Of a stretch of 64,000 nt of DNA, positions 26,830 to 34,722 are shown in pieces. A program made the translations under genes and the position numbers. The notes beneath the pieces are model-generated. The model searched no databases. It was given only the letters and a program-made list of their open reading frames with translations, and had not been told where the DNA came from. Every line of letters starts with the position of its first letter. Position 1 is the first letter of the stretch. This stretch comes from Phycisphaerae bacterium (lineage in GTDB: Bacteria > Planctomycetota > Phycisphaerae > UBA1845), in NCBI GenBank assembly GCA_024102815.1, contig JAGFJJ010000046.1, forward strand, positions 1-64,000, given 5' to 3'.

Positions 26830-27981
26830 ATGAGGCAACGCGTAATCATTCTGGGTTCAACGGGCTCGATCGGCCAGAGCACGGTCGATGTCATCGAAGC
26901 GCTTTCCGGCTCCTTCGAGGTCGTCGGGCTCGCCGCCGGTTCGCGCTGTGATGAACTCGCGGGCCAGGCCAACCGGCTCCGCCCGCCCGCCGTGGCCATC
27001 GCCAATGGTGAGAACGCCGATCGGCTCGCCGATTCGCTGGCATACGATCCAAAGGTATTTCGCGGTCCGCATGCCCTGGAGGAACTTGTGGACGCCGTGG
27101 AATGCGACTGCGTCGTGAGCGGCGTAGTCGGTTCGGATGGATTGGCGGCGACCCTTCGCGCCGCCGAGCTCGGGCGGCGAATCGCTCTGGCAAACAAGGA
27201 AGCACTGGTCCTGGCGGGCTCCATCCTGATGCCCCTCGCGCGACGAAACGGGGCGGAGATCATCCCCGTGGACAGCGAGCACTCCGCCCTGTTTCAGGCC
27301 ATGCAGGCCGGGCGGGCGGACGAGGTCGAACGCATCTACCTCACGGCATCCGGCGGACCGTTTCGAACCTGGACTGCCGAGCAGATGGACGCCGTGACGC
27401 TGGAGGACGCCCTCCAGCATCCCACGTGGGAGATGGGGCCGAAGATCACCATCGACTCGGCCACGATGATGAACAAGGCCCTGGAGATCATCGAAGCCCG
27501 CTGGCTTTTCGACCTTCCGCCGGAGCGCATAGACGTCGTCATCCATCCCGAGTCGATCGTCCACTCCATGGTAGAATTCCGCGACGGGTCGTTCGTGGCG
27601 CAGTTGGGCGCGCCGGACATGCGCTTGCCGATCCAATACGCTCTGACGTATCCGCACCGCATGCCCGGTCCGGCGCGACGGCTCAGATTGGGCGACCTGC
27701 GTCGTCTGCACTTCGACCCGCCCGATCCGCAGCGCTTTCCCGCACTGCGGCTGGGTTACGCAGCGGCGGAACGCGGCGGGACGTGCGGCGCCGTGCTCAA
27801 TGCCGCCAACGAGTCGGCCGTGCAGCTCTTCCGCGAGCGGCGCATCGCCTTTCGGGAAATCGCGGCCGCTGTCGAACACGCGATTCAAGAACACGATTAC
27901 ATGGCGACGCCCGCGCTCGAGCAGCTTCTGGCCGCCGATCGCTGGGCCCGTACCGAGGTAAACCGATGCCTGACCTGTTGA
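26830..27981 (+). CDS. dxr: 1-deoxy-D-xylulose 5-phosphate reductoisomerase
   Basis: MEP-pathway enzyme making 2-C-methylerythritol 4-phosphate with NADPH. 383 residues. NADPH-binding ILGSTGSIGQSTVDVI is at the start, ANKEALVLAG follows, and metal/substrate residues are in PVDSEHSA, LTASGGPFR and HPTWEMGPKITIDSATMMNK. Length is normal. It overlaps the start of rseP by 16 bp, the order seen in many bacteria, and supplies isoprenoid precursors to undecaprenol and quinone synthesis. Confidence 0.95.
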   Translation: MRQRVIILGSTGSIGQSTVDVIEALSGSFEVVGLAAGSRCDELAGQANRLRPPAVAIANGENADRLADSLAYDPKVFRGPHALEELVDAVECDCVVSGVVGSDGLAATLRAAELGRRIALANKEALVLAGSILMPLARRNGAEIIPVDSEHSALFQAMQAGRADEVERIYLTASGGPFRTWTAEQMDAVTLEDALQHPTWEMGPKITIDSATMMNKALEIIEARWLFDLPPERIDVVIHPESIVHSMVEFRDGSFVAQLGAPDMRLPIQYALTYPHRMPGPARRLRLGDLRRLHFDPPDPQRFPALRLGYAAAERGGTCGAVLNAANESAVQLFRERRIAFREIAAAVEHAIQEHDYMATPALEQLLAADRWARTEVNRCLTC

Positions 27982-30500
27982 GCTCTCTGTCCATGACCGG
28001 TGGCGCGCTGCTGGCCGCCTCGCCCCTCGCCAATATCTGGCAGGCGGTCTGGCCCTACCTGCTGATGGTGCTGGGTTTCTCCATCATCATCTTCGTTCAC
28101 GAACTGGGACACTTCGCCGCGGCCAAATGGGCGGGCGTGAAGGTTGATCGATTCGCCATCGGCTTCGGCCGCGAGCTCTTCGGCTTCACCTACGGCGAGA
28201 CGCGCTACTCCTTCAACATTCTTCCCTTGGGCGGCTATGTGAAAATGCTCGGGCAGGAGGATTTCGACGACAAGAGCAACGAACTTCTCTTCTCGGACGA
28301 TCCACGCTCATTCGTCAACAAGCCCGTTCTCCACCGCATGGTCATCGTCTCCGCCGGCGTGATCATGAACGTCCTTTTCGCCTGCGCCCTGTTCATGATC
28401 ATCTTCATGATCGGCATGCCCGCGATTACCACGCGCATCGGCTATGTCGAGCCGGACAGCCCGGCGGACAAGGCCGGCCTGCTCCCCGGCGACCAGGTCG
28501 TCAGCATCAACGGCAAGCGCGTGCTGGACTTCAACATCGACCTGACCACGGCCATCGCCCTCGCGCCGCCGCACGAGCGCATCCAATTCCGCGTAAAGCG
28601 CAACGGGGAAATGATCGAACCCGTCTTCGTCAAGCCGGACTTCCGCCGGCCCGAGAACACCCGCCAGATCAAACGGCAGGTCATCGGGATTGCCCCGGGC
28701 TCGACGCGCGAGATCTATTGGGTCGGCCCCTCGATGGATCCGACCCGCCCCGACCATCCCCACGTGGGCGACATGATCGTCGAAGTCAACGGCACGCCCG
28801 TCACCGACGACAACATCGACCGCGTCAAGGAGATGCTGGCCTACTCGCCCGAAGTCTACGTCGAGCGCAAGGATCCCAAGAATCCCGACGCCCCGCCCAA
28901 GCGGGTCAAGGTCGACATCCCCCCGCAGCTCGTGCTCTTCCCCGCGGACAGCTCCGACCCGGCGTCCATCAGCCTTCTCGGACTGACGCCCCTTGCCCGG
29001 TTCGGTACGGTGGATCGCGACAGTCGGGCAGAACTCGCCGGCATCGAAGTGGGCGACACGGTCCTCTCCTTCGACGATCGCCCCTACCCGACCTACCTGC
29101 AGATCAACCAGGCCATCCGGCAGAATCCCGAGTTCGACATCCCCTTCCTGGTTCGCAAGTCGGATGGCAAGGTCGTGAGCGGATTCGTGCGGCCCAAGAC
29201 CAACCGCTTTGGCGCCGCCACCATCCAGGCCGATTGGGACGGGACGGACGACGACGCGGACACCAGTACCGAATCTCCAAAGGACTCGAGTCCGGCGTCC
29301 GCCGATCACCCGCTCGTGCAATTCACCGCGGTACGCCCCGGCGGCGTCGCCGACAAGGCCGGTATTCGCGTGGGTGACGAAGTCCTCTCCGTGAACGACA
29401 CCGAGCACCCCTCGGCATCCAAATTGTCCAGCCTGATTCACCGCAGCTCGGGCAAGGCCGTGTCCCTGGAATTGCGACGGCCCGGCAACGGCATCGTCTC
29501 CGTCACCGTCTGGCCCATTCCGCCGGGGGCCATCGACGCCACCTTCACGTTTGTCGCGAATGACGTGCTCCGCACGGCAGCCGTGGTACGGCAGATCCAC
29601 GGCAAGACGACACCCGCGGCCGAAGCCAACATTCCCACCGGCGCGGCCATTACTTCGGTGGATGACAAGAAGGTCTCCACGTGGGTCGAGCTCATCAACG
29701 CCTTCCGCGAACGGGCCGGCAAGGATGTGCTGCTGGCTTACGATGATGTGGCGGGTAAGACCCATACGGTGCCCTTCCATGTGCCTCGTTCGCTGCGAAC
29801 GATTCTCGGCGTCGGGCCGGAGGCTCGCATCATCTCGATCGACGGGCGTGAAACCGTGGTCATCAAGACCCGGCGCGGCGAGGAGGAGGTCCATGTCGGC
29901 TACCACGAGGGAACGGAGCATCTCCTGGAGTCGCTCGTCGGGCAGAGAAACGTGCCCGTCGTCTACCGCCCCACGCCCATCGCCGCCCCGCTGACCGCGT
30001 ACATCGACGTCACCGAGGACATGACCGACCCCTGGCTGGGGCGCGTGGCGTTCGCTCCCGGCGTGGACATTCTCCCCGAGACGATCATTCTCAAGGGGAA
30101 GAACGTCGTCGACGCCATTTCCATCGGCATGCACAAGACGTGGAGCTTCATCCTCCAGGTCTACCTGGTCATCAAGCGAATGGTGTTTTCCGACACGGTC
30201 GGCGTGGAGAACATGTCCGGACCGCTGGGCATCATCAGTATGGGCAGCCAGATCGCCCAGACCAGCTTCGTGCAGTTCCTGTATTTCATGGCCATCATCT
30301 CGGCCAATCTGGCGGTGATCAACTTCCTGCCCTTGCCCATCGTGGACGGCGGCCTGATGGTGTTCCTCATCATCGAGAAGATCAAGGGAAGTCCGGTCAG
30401 CCTGAAAGTGCAGGTGGCCACGCAGATGATCGGGCTGTTCCTCATCATCGGCGCGTTCCTCTTCGTGACCTACAACGACGTGATGCGTATCTGGGGGTAG
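27966..30500 (+). CDS. rseP: RseP-type site-2 protease with multiple PDZ domains
   Basis: 844 residues, almost twice the E. coli length. Start ATG 27966 is inside the end of dxr. Zinc site HELGH is at residues 45-49 in the first helix, and the NFLPLPIVDGG motif is at 786-796 near the last helices. Between the N-terminal helices (about 30-150) and the C-terminal ones (about 715-835) lies a periplasmic region with PDZ-like folds at about 157-225, 245-320, 342-410, 450-518 and 540-605; GLLPGDQVVSINGK and GIRVGDEVLSVND are the clearest carboxylate-binding loops. E. coli RseP has two. Likely role: regulated cleavage of anti-sigma factors or other single-span proteins. Confidence 0.9.
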   Translation: MPDLLSSLSMTGGALLAASPLANIWQAVWPYLLMVLGFSIIIFVHELGHFAAAKWAGVKVDRFAIGFGRELFGFTYGETRYSFNILPLGGYVKMLGQEDFDDKSNELLFSDDPRSFVNKPVLHRMVIVSAGVIMNVLFACALFMIIFMIGMPAITTRIGYVEPDSPADKAGLLPGDQVVSINGKRVLDFNIDLTTAIALAPPHERIQFRVKRNGEMIEPVFVKPDFRRPENTRQIKRQVIGIAPGSTREIYWVGPSMDPTRPDHPHVGDMIVEVNGTPVTDDNIDRVKEMLAYSPEVYVERKDPKNPDAPPKRVKVDIPPQLVLFPADSSDPASISLLGLTPLARFGTVDRDSRAELAGIEVGDTVLSFDDRPYPTYLQINQAIRQNPEFDIPFLVRKSDGKVVSGFVRPKTNRFGAATIQADWDGTDDDADTSTESPKDSSPASADHPLVQFTAVRPGGVADKAGIRVGDEVLSVNDTEHPSASKLSSLIHRSSGKAVSLELRRPGNGIVSVTVWPIPPGAIDATFTFVANDVLRTAAVVRQIHGKTTPAAEANIPTGAAITSVDDKKVSTWVELINAFRERAGKDVLLAYDDVAGKTHTVPFHVPRSLRTILGVGPEARIISIDGRETVVIKTRRGEEEVHVGYHEGTEHLLESLVGQRNVPVVYRPTPIAAPLTAYIDVTEDMTDPWLGRVAFAPGVDILPETIILKGKNVVDAISIGMHKTWSFILQVYLVIKRMVFSDTVGVENMSGPLGIISMGSQIAQTSFVQFLYFMAIISANLAVINFLPLPIVDGGLMVFLIIEKIKGSPVSLKVQVATQMIGLFLIIGAFLFVTYNDVMRIWG

Positions 30501-30727
30501 CGGCGGATTCGATTGCGGATTTTGGATTGCGGACTGCGGAACCCGGCAACCCAATGGCCTGCCGCTCAGTCTCTCAATTGCCTATTGCCTGTTGCCTGTT
30601 GCCTTCTTGACACGTCCGATATCCCCTCGCGCGGACTTTCTTGCGCATCGCTTGCCGCGAATCGTAGACTGAATCGAAACGGCCGCGCGACGGACCGGTC
30701 GTCCGGCACCGAGGGGGAGCGTACGTC
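30501..30727. repeat. Short tandem and near repeats between rseP and pilZ
   Basis: Contains low-complexity near repeats: GGATTTTGGATTGCGGA at about 30518-30540 and TTGCCTATTGCCTGTTGCCT at about 30580-30600. No hairpin with a T-tract, no gene. Confidence 0.4.
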
Positions 30728-31096
30728 ATGGAAACGACCGAAATCTATCCGCTGAATCGCCAGACCGTGGCAGAACTGCTTGTCGGTAATGAGGTTCACG
30801 CCCCGGATGACGAGGGCGCCGGCCGGCGCAACGTGCGTCGCTGGCCGTTCCCCGGCACGGTTCAGCTCTGGGTCCCCGACGAGGACGGGATTGAGCAGCT
30901 TCAGCTCGCCACCTGCGTCAATCTCAGCCTCGACGGTGTGGGCCTGATCCACGACGATGCCCTGCCGGAAGGCATCGAATTGACCATCGCCATCCACCAG
31001 CCCGAAGCCAGCTTCCAGGGCCGGGCCGCCATCCGCCATTGCACCTGGACAAGCAAGGGCTACTTCATCGGGGCACAGTTCTTGTTTGATGATTGA
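30728..31096 (+). CDS. PilZ-domain protein
   Basis: 122 residues, ATG with GGGGGAG upstream. The domain spans nearly the whole chain: RRWPFPGTVQLWV supplies the arginine pair region and CVNLSLDGVGLIHDDALPEG matches the D/NxSxxG c-di-GMP motif, with the middle residue as Leu-Ser-Leu-Asp-Gly. Ends YFIGAQFLFDD, the typical final PilZ strand. Probably a stand-alone c-di-GMP receptor; target unknown. Its last 26 codons and following ~19 bp reappear as a decayed copy at 31626-31720. Confidence 0.78.
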   Translation: METTEIYPLNRQTVAELLVGNEVHAPDDEGAGRRNVRRWPFPGTVQLWVPDEDGIEQLQLATCVNLSLDGVGLIHDDALPEGIELTIAIHQPEASFQGRAAIRHCTWTSKGYFIGAQFLFDD

Positions 31097-31124
31097 CCCG
31101 CTTGGGGTAGCGATCTTTCTGATC

Positions 31125-31153
31125 ATGTCATTCCGGCGCAAGCCGGAATCCAG
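31125..31153. repeat. REP-like hairpin (ATTCCGGC-GCAA-GCCGGAAT)
   Basis: Perfect 8-bp arms with a GNRA-type GCAA loop, flanked by TGTC and CCAG. It matches the widespread TCATTCC...GGAATCCAG class of dispersed extragenic palindrome. It lies between two convergent genes and may serve as a bidirectional transcription end. Confidence 0.6.
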
Positions 31154-31162
31154 AACGGTTTC

Positions 31163-31624
31163 TCAACCGCCTTCATCTGACGCCGAGCCCGCGTCCGCAC
31201 CCTGCGACGGCGGCCACGGTATGCGCTCGAGCGCCGCGACGTTCCTCCATCGCTCTTCCGCAACACCCCATTTGGCCGGCCGTCCACACTCCGGGCAGCG
31301 CTCCTGGTCTTTGGTAAGCCAGTACAAGCACCATTGACAAGCCATCTTACCCTGGATGACCGCTTCGGCGGCTGATCGGATACGCCGTCGCCGCCCATGC
31401 TTGGTGCCGAACGCCCAGACCACCGCCGCGCCAAATGAAAAGTACATAAACACTTGAGCCGCGCTGTACGACACGAACCAGCAGACGGTGGAGAAGGACA
31501 GCAAACAGACTATCGCCGCAACCCTGAGAACCGTGAGTGCTCGACGCTCCATCGAGCGAATGCACGCAGGGAGCGGTTTTGCCCGATCGCCGGATGCCTT
31601 CGTCACTTTCGGCTCTTCCACCAA
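31163..31624 (-). CDS. Zinc-ribbon membrane protein, paralogue A
   Basis: 153 residues (TTG start; GTG at 31621 and ATG at 31552 are alternatives). Two adjacent hydrophobic segments at about 32-75 (VLRVAAIVCLLSFSTVCWFV and VFMYFSFGAAVVWAFG), then a short linker and the ribbon ACQWCLYWL...RCPECGRPAKW. Same architecture and ribbon as the gene at 31670-32164, with which it shares GK-x2-C-x2-CLY and RCPECGR. The two are separated by a piece of a second pilZ gene, so they arose by segmental duplication. Confidence 0.65.
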   Translation of the reverse strand: MVEEPKVTKASGDRAKPLPACIRSMERRALTVLRVAAIVCLLSFSTVCWFVSYSAAQVFMYFSFGAAVVWAFGTKHGRRRRIRSAAEAVIQGKMACQWCLYWLTKDQERCPECGRPAKWGVAEERWRNVAALERIPWPPSQGADAGSASDEGG

Positions 31625-31625
31625 C

Positions 31626-31720
31626 CCGGGCCGCCATCCACCACTGCACCTGAACCAGCAAGGTCTATTTCATCGGGGCACAATTTTTGTACGACGATTG
31701 ACCCGCTTGCGGTGGCGATC
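31626..31720 (+). pseudogene. Decayed copy of the 3' end of pilZ
   Basis: Aligns without gaps to 31021-31115 (end of pilZ plus downstream bases); I count 13 mismatches in 95 bases. Translation in the pilZ frame gives RAAIHHCT, a stop where pilZ has Trp, then TSKVYFIGAQFLYDD and the same TGA stop. Several differences are synonymous, which suggests the copy was once a functional, diverging gene before it was truncated. The minus-strand zinc-ribbon gene B now uses this DNA antisense for its last codons. Confidence 0.75.
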
Positions 31721-32164
31721 GCACCAGGGCCTCCACTTGGTCACAAGTTTCTGAAAGTCCACTTCCCGCCCGCACTCGGGACACCTCGTTTGCTCGGGCC
31801 CGAGAATGTACAGGCAGTGCTCGCAGGGAACCTTGCCCTCTTTCTCTGCCGCAACGGCCACCCGCGCGAAACGGGGAACCCGGCAGTGCTCAATCCATTG
31901 GATGAGTGCGACACCGATGGGGATCGCAAACCCCAACCATATCAAGTTCTCCGCAGCCCACCGAAAGGATGCAAACCCCCTTACAAGCAGCTCGCTTGCA
32001 AGCAGTCCACCGAAGCTGAACACGAGAGCGGGGAAACAAAACCGTGCCATCCAGCGAAAGGCCCACTTCCTTACGCAAACCGGCATCTCATCGTCGAGCT
32101 GCTGGCGAATGGTCTTGATCACCATCTTCCTCTGCAGTGGGTTTTCACGTCGATTGGAAATCAT
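31670..32164 (-). CDS. Zinc-ribbon membrane protein, paralogue B
   Basis: 164 residues: basic N-terminus, two hydrophobic segments at about 40-62 and 70-90 (FCFPALVFSFGGLLASELLV; ENLIWLGFAIPIGVALIQWI), then VPCEHCLYILGPEQTRCPEC with GREVDF. Paralogous to 31163-31624. Its final ~17 residues are antisense to the decayed pilZ copy, so its C-terminus differs from paralogue A. Function unknown. Confidence 0.65.
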   Translation of the reverse strand: MISNRRENPLQRKMVIKTIRQQLDDEMPVCVRKWAFRWMARFCFPALVFSFGGLLASELLVRGFASFRWAAENLIWLGFAIPIGVALIQWIEHCRVPRFARVAVAAEKEGKVPCEHCLYILGPEQTRCPECGREVDFQKLVTKWRPWCDRHRKRVNRRTKIVPR

Positions 32165-32229
32165 CCTCGCCGGTCCGGCCGCGCGCCGTTGCGTGGATCA
32201 AGAATTCGCTCTCAGGCCATCAGGAACGC

Positions 32230-32466
32230 CTAATCCATTCCCTGCCGACCCAGTTCCCCCTGCAACTTTCCCAGCGTCGTCAGTTCCGGAAGTCGCGACG
32301 TGGGTAGGCGAATGTCAAACGTCTCTTCGATCGCCACGATCAGGTTGAGATGTGCCAGCGAGGTCCATCCCGCGGTCCGGCCGATACCGTCGTCCGGGCC
32401 CAGTTCTTGCGGGTCGATCTCAAGGACTTCCCCCGCCAATTCCAGTAGTCGGGCATCAAGTTCCAC
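32230..32466 (-). CDS. Acyl carrier protein-like
   Basis: 78 residues, GTG start. Four-helix ACP pattern with the attachment region AGWTSLAHLNLIVAIEE: the phosphopantetheine serine is present, but the usual preceding Asp (GWDSL or DSL) is Thr. LVAIEETFDI and the final helix match stand-alone ACPs used for specialised acyl transfer. It lies 48 bp downstream of a NeuD-type acyltransferase on the same strand, so a joint role in acylating a sugar or an envelope component is plausible. The main fatty-acid ACP is probably elsewhere. Confidence 0.75.
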   Translation of the reverse strand: MELDARLLELAGEVLEIDPQELGPDDGIGRTAGWTSLAHLNLIVAIEETFDIRLPTSRLPELTTLGKLQGELGRQGMD

Positions 32467-32494
32467 GGCAGGACCTTTGTTGTGTGAACAATAA

Positions 32495-32518
32495 GGTGCG
32501 TCAGGGGACGAACCCTAC
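32495..32518. repeat. 24-bp REP-like palindromic repeat, copy 2
   Basis: Reverse complement reads GTAGGGTTCGTC-CCCT-GACGCACC, one base different from the copy at 1709-1732. It overlaps the stop codon of the NeuD-type acyltransferase and reaches into the gap before the ACP gene. Confidence 0.65.
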
Positions 32519-33150
32519 ATTTGCAACATCACCCGCGCCGGGTTTCCTACCACGGTCGACTTCGGCTTGACGTTCCGCGTCACTACCGCCCCGGCCGCCA
32601 CGACCGCGCCGTCTCCTATTTGGACCTTGGGCAGCAGTGTCGCTCCCGCGCCGATGTAGACCTCGTCGCCGATCACGCACCGCCCGCTGATCGTCGCGTT
32701 CGGCGCCACATTGCAGAATGAACCCACCGTCACGTCGTGGCCGAGGAAAGTCAGAAAACTGATCAGAGAATGCGCCCCGACCGTGACGTTCGGCGAAATC
32801 GTCGCACCCTCGAACACGATGCAGCCCGGAGCGATGCCCACACCCCACAAGTCCACGCCGGGGTGAATCAGCGATGCCACTTCGCAACCGGCTTGCTCCA
32901 GGAGCCCTGCCATCTTTCGGCGAATCGCCGGCGCCCCGATCGCGGTCAGGACCGACACATCCGCATGCCGGTCGGAAGCCAACTGGCTCGTCGGCCCCAG
33001 CACCGGCGCGTCCATGAACATCGTCCCCTGCTTGGCGGGATCATCGTCCAGGTAACCGACCAGTTCCCAGGTGGGCGCGCGGCCGTTGATCGCCCGCACC
33101 AGCTTGGCGAGTTCCGCGTTGGCCGCTCCGATCAGGATAAGCTTTTTCAC
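32515..33150 (-). CDS. NeuD/PglD-family sugar O- or N-acyltransferase
   Basis: 211 residues, GTG start. An N-terminal Rossmann-like half (KKLILIGAANAELAKLVRAI, then GYLDDDPAKQG) is followed by a left-handed beta-helix from about residue 95 onward with hexapeptide repeats (GCIVFEGATISPNVTVGAHS, VYIGAGATLLPKVQIGDGAV) ending STVVGNPARVM. The general-base His is probably in LGHDVTVG. The family transfers acetyl or other acyl groups to amino or hydroxy sugars from a CoA or ACP donor. Its downstream neighbour is an ACP-like gene, which hints at an ACP-linked donor. Confidence 0.82.
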   Translation of the reverse strand: MKKLILIGAANAELAKLVRAINGRAPTWELVGYLDDDPAKQGTMFMDAPVLGPTSQLASDRHADVSVLTAIGAPAIRRKMAGLLEQAGCEVASLIHPGVDLWGVGIAPGCIVFEGATISPNVTVGAHSLISFLTFLGHDVTVGSFCNVAPNATISGRCVIGDEVYIGAGATLLPKVQIGDGAVVAAGAVVTRNVKPKSTVVGNPARVMLQM

Positions 33151-33456
33151 CGACCGCTAACTCCCTGCTTGAGGCGCTGAGTATAGGACCGCCCCAAGGC
33201 TGACTCAACGAACGGGTACGATCCCGCGCCCGCCTCGACTGCGTCGAGCAATGAGCGATAACCGGCGGTGCCCACCTCAATTGGGTCCCGCCGTGGCCGA
33301 GAATCCAGCGGCTCCCGCGTTCAAATGCTGAAATTCCTCAGATTCCCGGTCAGGTGAGGTATCGGCCGCCATCCCGGGAATTCCCCCTCCTAGAATGGGG
33401 TACCGGTCGAGGCCGACCCCGTCCGGCACGTCGTAAACTTCTTGGGGGGGGAAGAG
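33151..33456. other. Divergent intergenic region
   Basis: 306 bp. Contains an inverted repeat CTCGAC-TGC-GTCGAG at 33234-33248. No gene or clear promoter seen. Confidence 0.4.
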
Positions 33457-33732
33457 ATGACGCGTGAGGAATTCGAACACCGGCTTCAGGAGATTGCCGC
33501 GGTCATCGAGGAGCTGCCCGAAGGGGAGCGGGAGCGGCTCCGCGGACTGCTGGCCGAAACCCGCCGCCGCTACCTCGACACGAACGAGGCCCTTGATCGC
33601 GCCCGCACCGCCCTCGACGACTGGCGCATCATGGCCAAGTATCGCTTGTTCGACTTTGAAGCATCCCTTCGTGAAGCCAACTCCGGGCGCATTCGTCCCA
33701 AGGACGACGAAGAAACCGACCCGCAAAGCTGA
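33457..33732 (+). CDS. Small helical protein of unknown function
   Basis: 91 residues from ATG 33457, preceded by a run of G then GAAGAG. Almost wholly alpha-helical and charged (EEFEHRLQEIAAVIEELPEG), with a coiled-coil look, then a conserved-looking segment DWRIMAKYRLFDFEASLREA near the C-terminus. No signal, no Cys. I cannot name a family. It precedes the ferredoxin gene by 258 bp. Confidence 0.55.
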   Translation: MTREEFEHRLQEIAAVIEELPEGERERLRGLLAETRRRYLDTNEALDRARTALDDWRIMAKYRLFDFEASLREANSGRIRPKDDEETDPQS

Positions 33733-33918
33733 CACCGAGCCGTTCACAACCGCGGCGCGACCAATCCTCTGCATGCCCGGCTCCCGCCGCGCTGTCCGCG
33801 GGAATGTCACTTCTCGTGCCTGTGGCACTGATTTTGCTTGCCCAACTCAGTCGAGGCGGCCCTGCCGACGGCCCCAATCGGGCCGGCCGGGCTGCCTCGT
33901 TCCAGGGTAGTATTGGTG

Positions 33919-33972
33919 CGGCGCCCGAGGACAGGCGCCGCGTCTTGTTCGGGCTGGTCATAAATAGACCAA
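33919..33972 (+). promoter_or_regulatory. Two leader hairpins before the ferredoxin gene
   Basis: GCGGCGCC...GGCGCCGC (33919-33942, 8-bp arms) and TGGTC-ATAAATA-GACCA (33956-33972). The second ends directly before the AGGAGACAGGAG ribosome binding site and could modulate initiation. Either could also be part of an upstream terminator. Confidence 0.35.
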
Positions 33973-33990
33973 GGAGACAGGAGAATCATC

Positions 33991-34227
33991 GTGGCCGACA
34001 TCGAGAAACTGCAGATTATCATCGATCGTGACGCCTGCATCGGCGACGGAGCCTGCGTGGACGCCGCAACGGAAACCTTCGAGATCGACGACGAGGCCAA
34101 GGCCATCGTCCGCGAGGGCAGCACCGACTCCCGCGAGTACATCCTCGAGGCCGCGGAGCGCTGCCCGGTGGACTGCATCGTCGTCAAGTGCAAGGACTCC
34201 GGCGAGCAGCTTTATCCCACGCCGTAG
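33991..34227 (+). CDS. Single-cluster ferredoxin with a C-x2-D-x2-C site
   Basis: 78 residues from GTG (GGAG upstream). Cluster ligands: C16, then D19 in place of the usual second Cys, C22, and C58 in RCPVDC. This matches one-cluster ferredoxins of the Pyrococcus/Thermotoga type that hold a [3Fe-4S] or Asp-ligated [4Fe-4S] centre. Two further Cys (C62, C67) lie near the end. Acidic throughout, as expected for an electron carrier. No redox partner is adjacent. Confidence 0.85.
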   Translation: MADIEKLQIIIDRDACIGDGACVDAATETFEIDDEAKAIVREGSTDSREYILEAAERCPVDCIVVKCKDSGEQLYPTP

Positions 34228-34356
34228 CCGCGGTCTTTCGCCTGACATACGCAAGAAAGAACGCGCAGTGCCGCCTCTTTGCCGGGCGGCGCTGCGCGGC
34301 TGCGTTTGGTGCCGTTCGGACACGACGGTGGAGCGCCGCTTGGACGATCCTCGCTC

Positions 34357-34722
34357 CTATTCGAGGCGGTCCATCGTCTTCCGGATGATCGTCTGACTCA
34401 TGGCCTTGTCACCAAACGTCCCCACGCGCACGGTCATCCGGCTGACATCCTCTCCTTCGCGCTGCACCGAAACGGTCACGGTCTTGTCCTGAGCCGTGCG
34501 GGCGGAGAGTTCACCGTCCAGCTTGGTCGATTGGGCAACGACGCCGATGAGGCCCAACTCCTCCATGCTCGCCCGCGCCGCGGACACGACGCGCTCGGGA
34601 TCGGCCTGCATGTACGCCTCGTAGCTCCCCGTGGCCTTCTTGACGGTCTGGCAGCCCGAGAGCAGCACGCACAATCCCAGCACGACAACCCCCGCCTCCA
34701 ATTGGAATTTCCGTACGCCCAT
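34357..34722 (-). CDS. Small lipoprotein, DUF3568-like
   Basis: 121 residues. Signal peptide with lipobox LLSGC, so lipid attachment is expected at C24. The remaining ~95 residues contain an alpha-beta pattern (ERVVSAARASMEELGLIGVV, TVTVSVQREGEDVSRMTVRV) resembling the DUF3568 family of small bacterial lipoproteins. Function unknown. Convergent with ferredoxin and divergent from the PHP gene. Confidence 0.65.
   Translation of the reverse strand: MGVRKFQLEAGVVVLGLCVLLSGCQTVKKATGSYEAYMQADPERVVSAARASMEELGLIGVVAQSTKLDGELSARTAQDKTVTVSVQREGEDVSRMTVRVGTFGDKAMSQTIIRKTMDRLE

Noticed and set aside
28308-30554. 748-codon minus-strand open frame opposite rseP
   Set aside because: Shadow of rseP; His/Asp/Val-rich composition typical of antisense translation.
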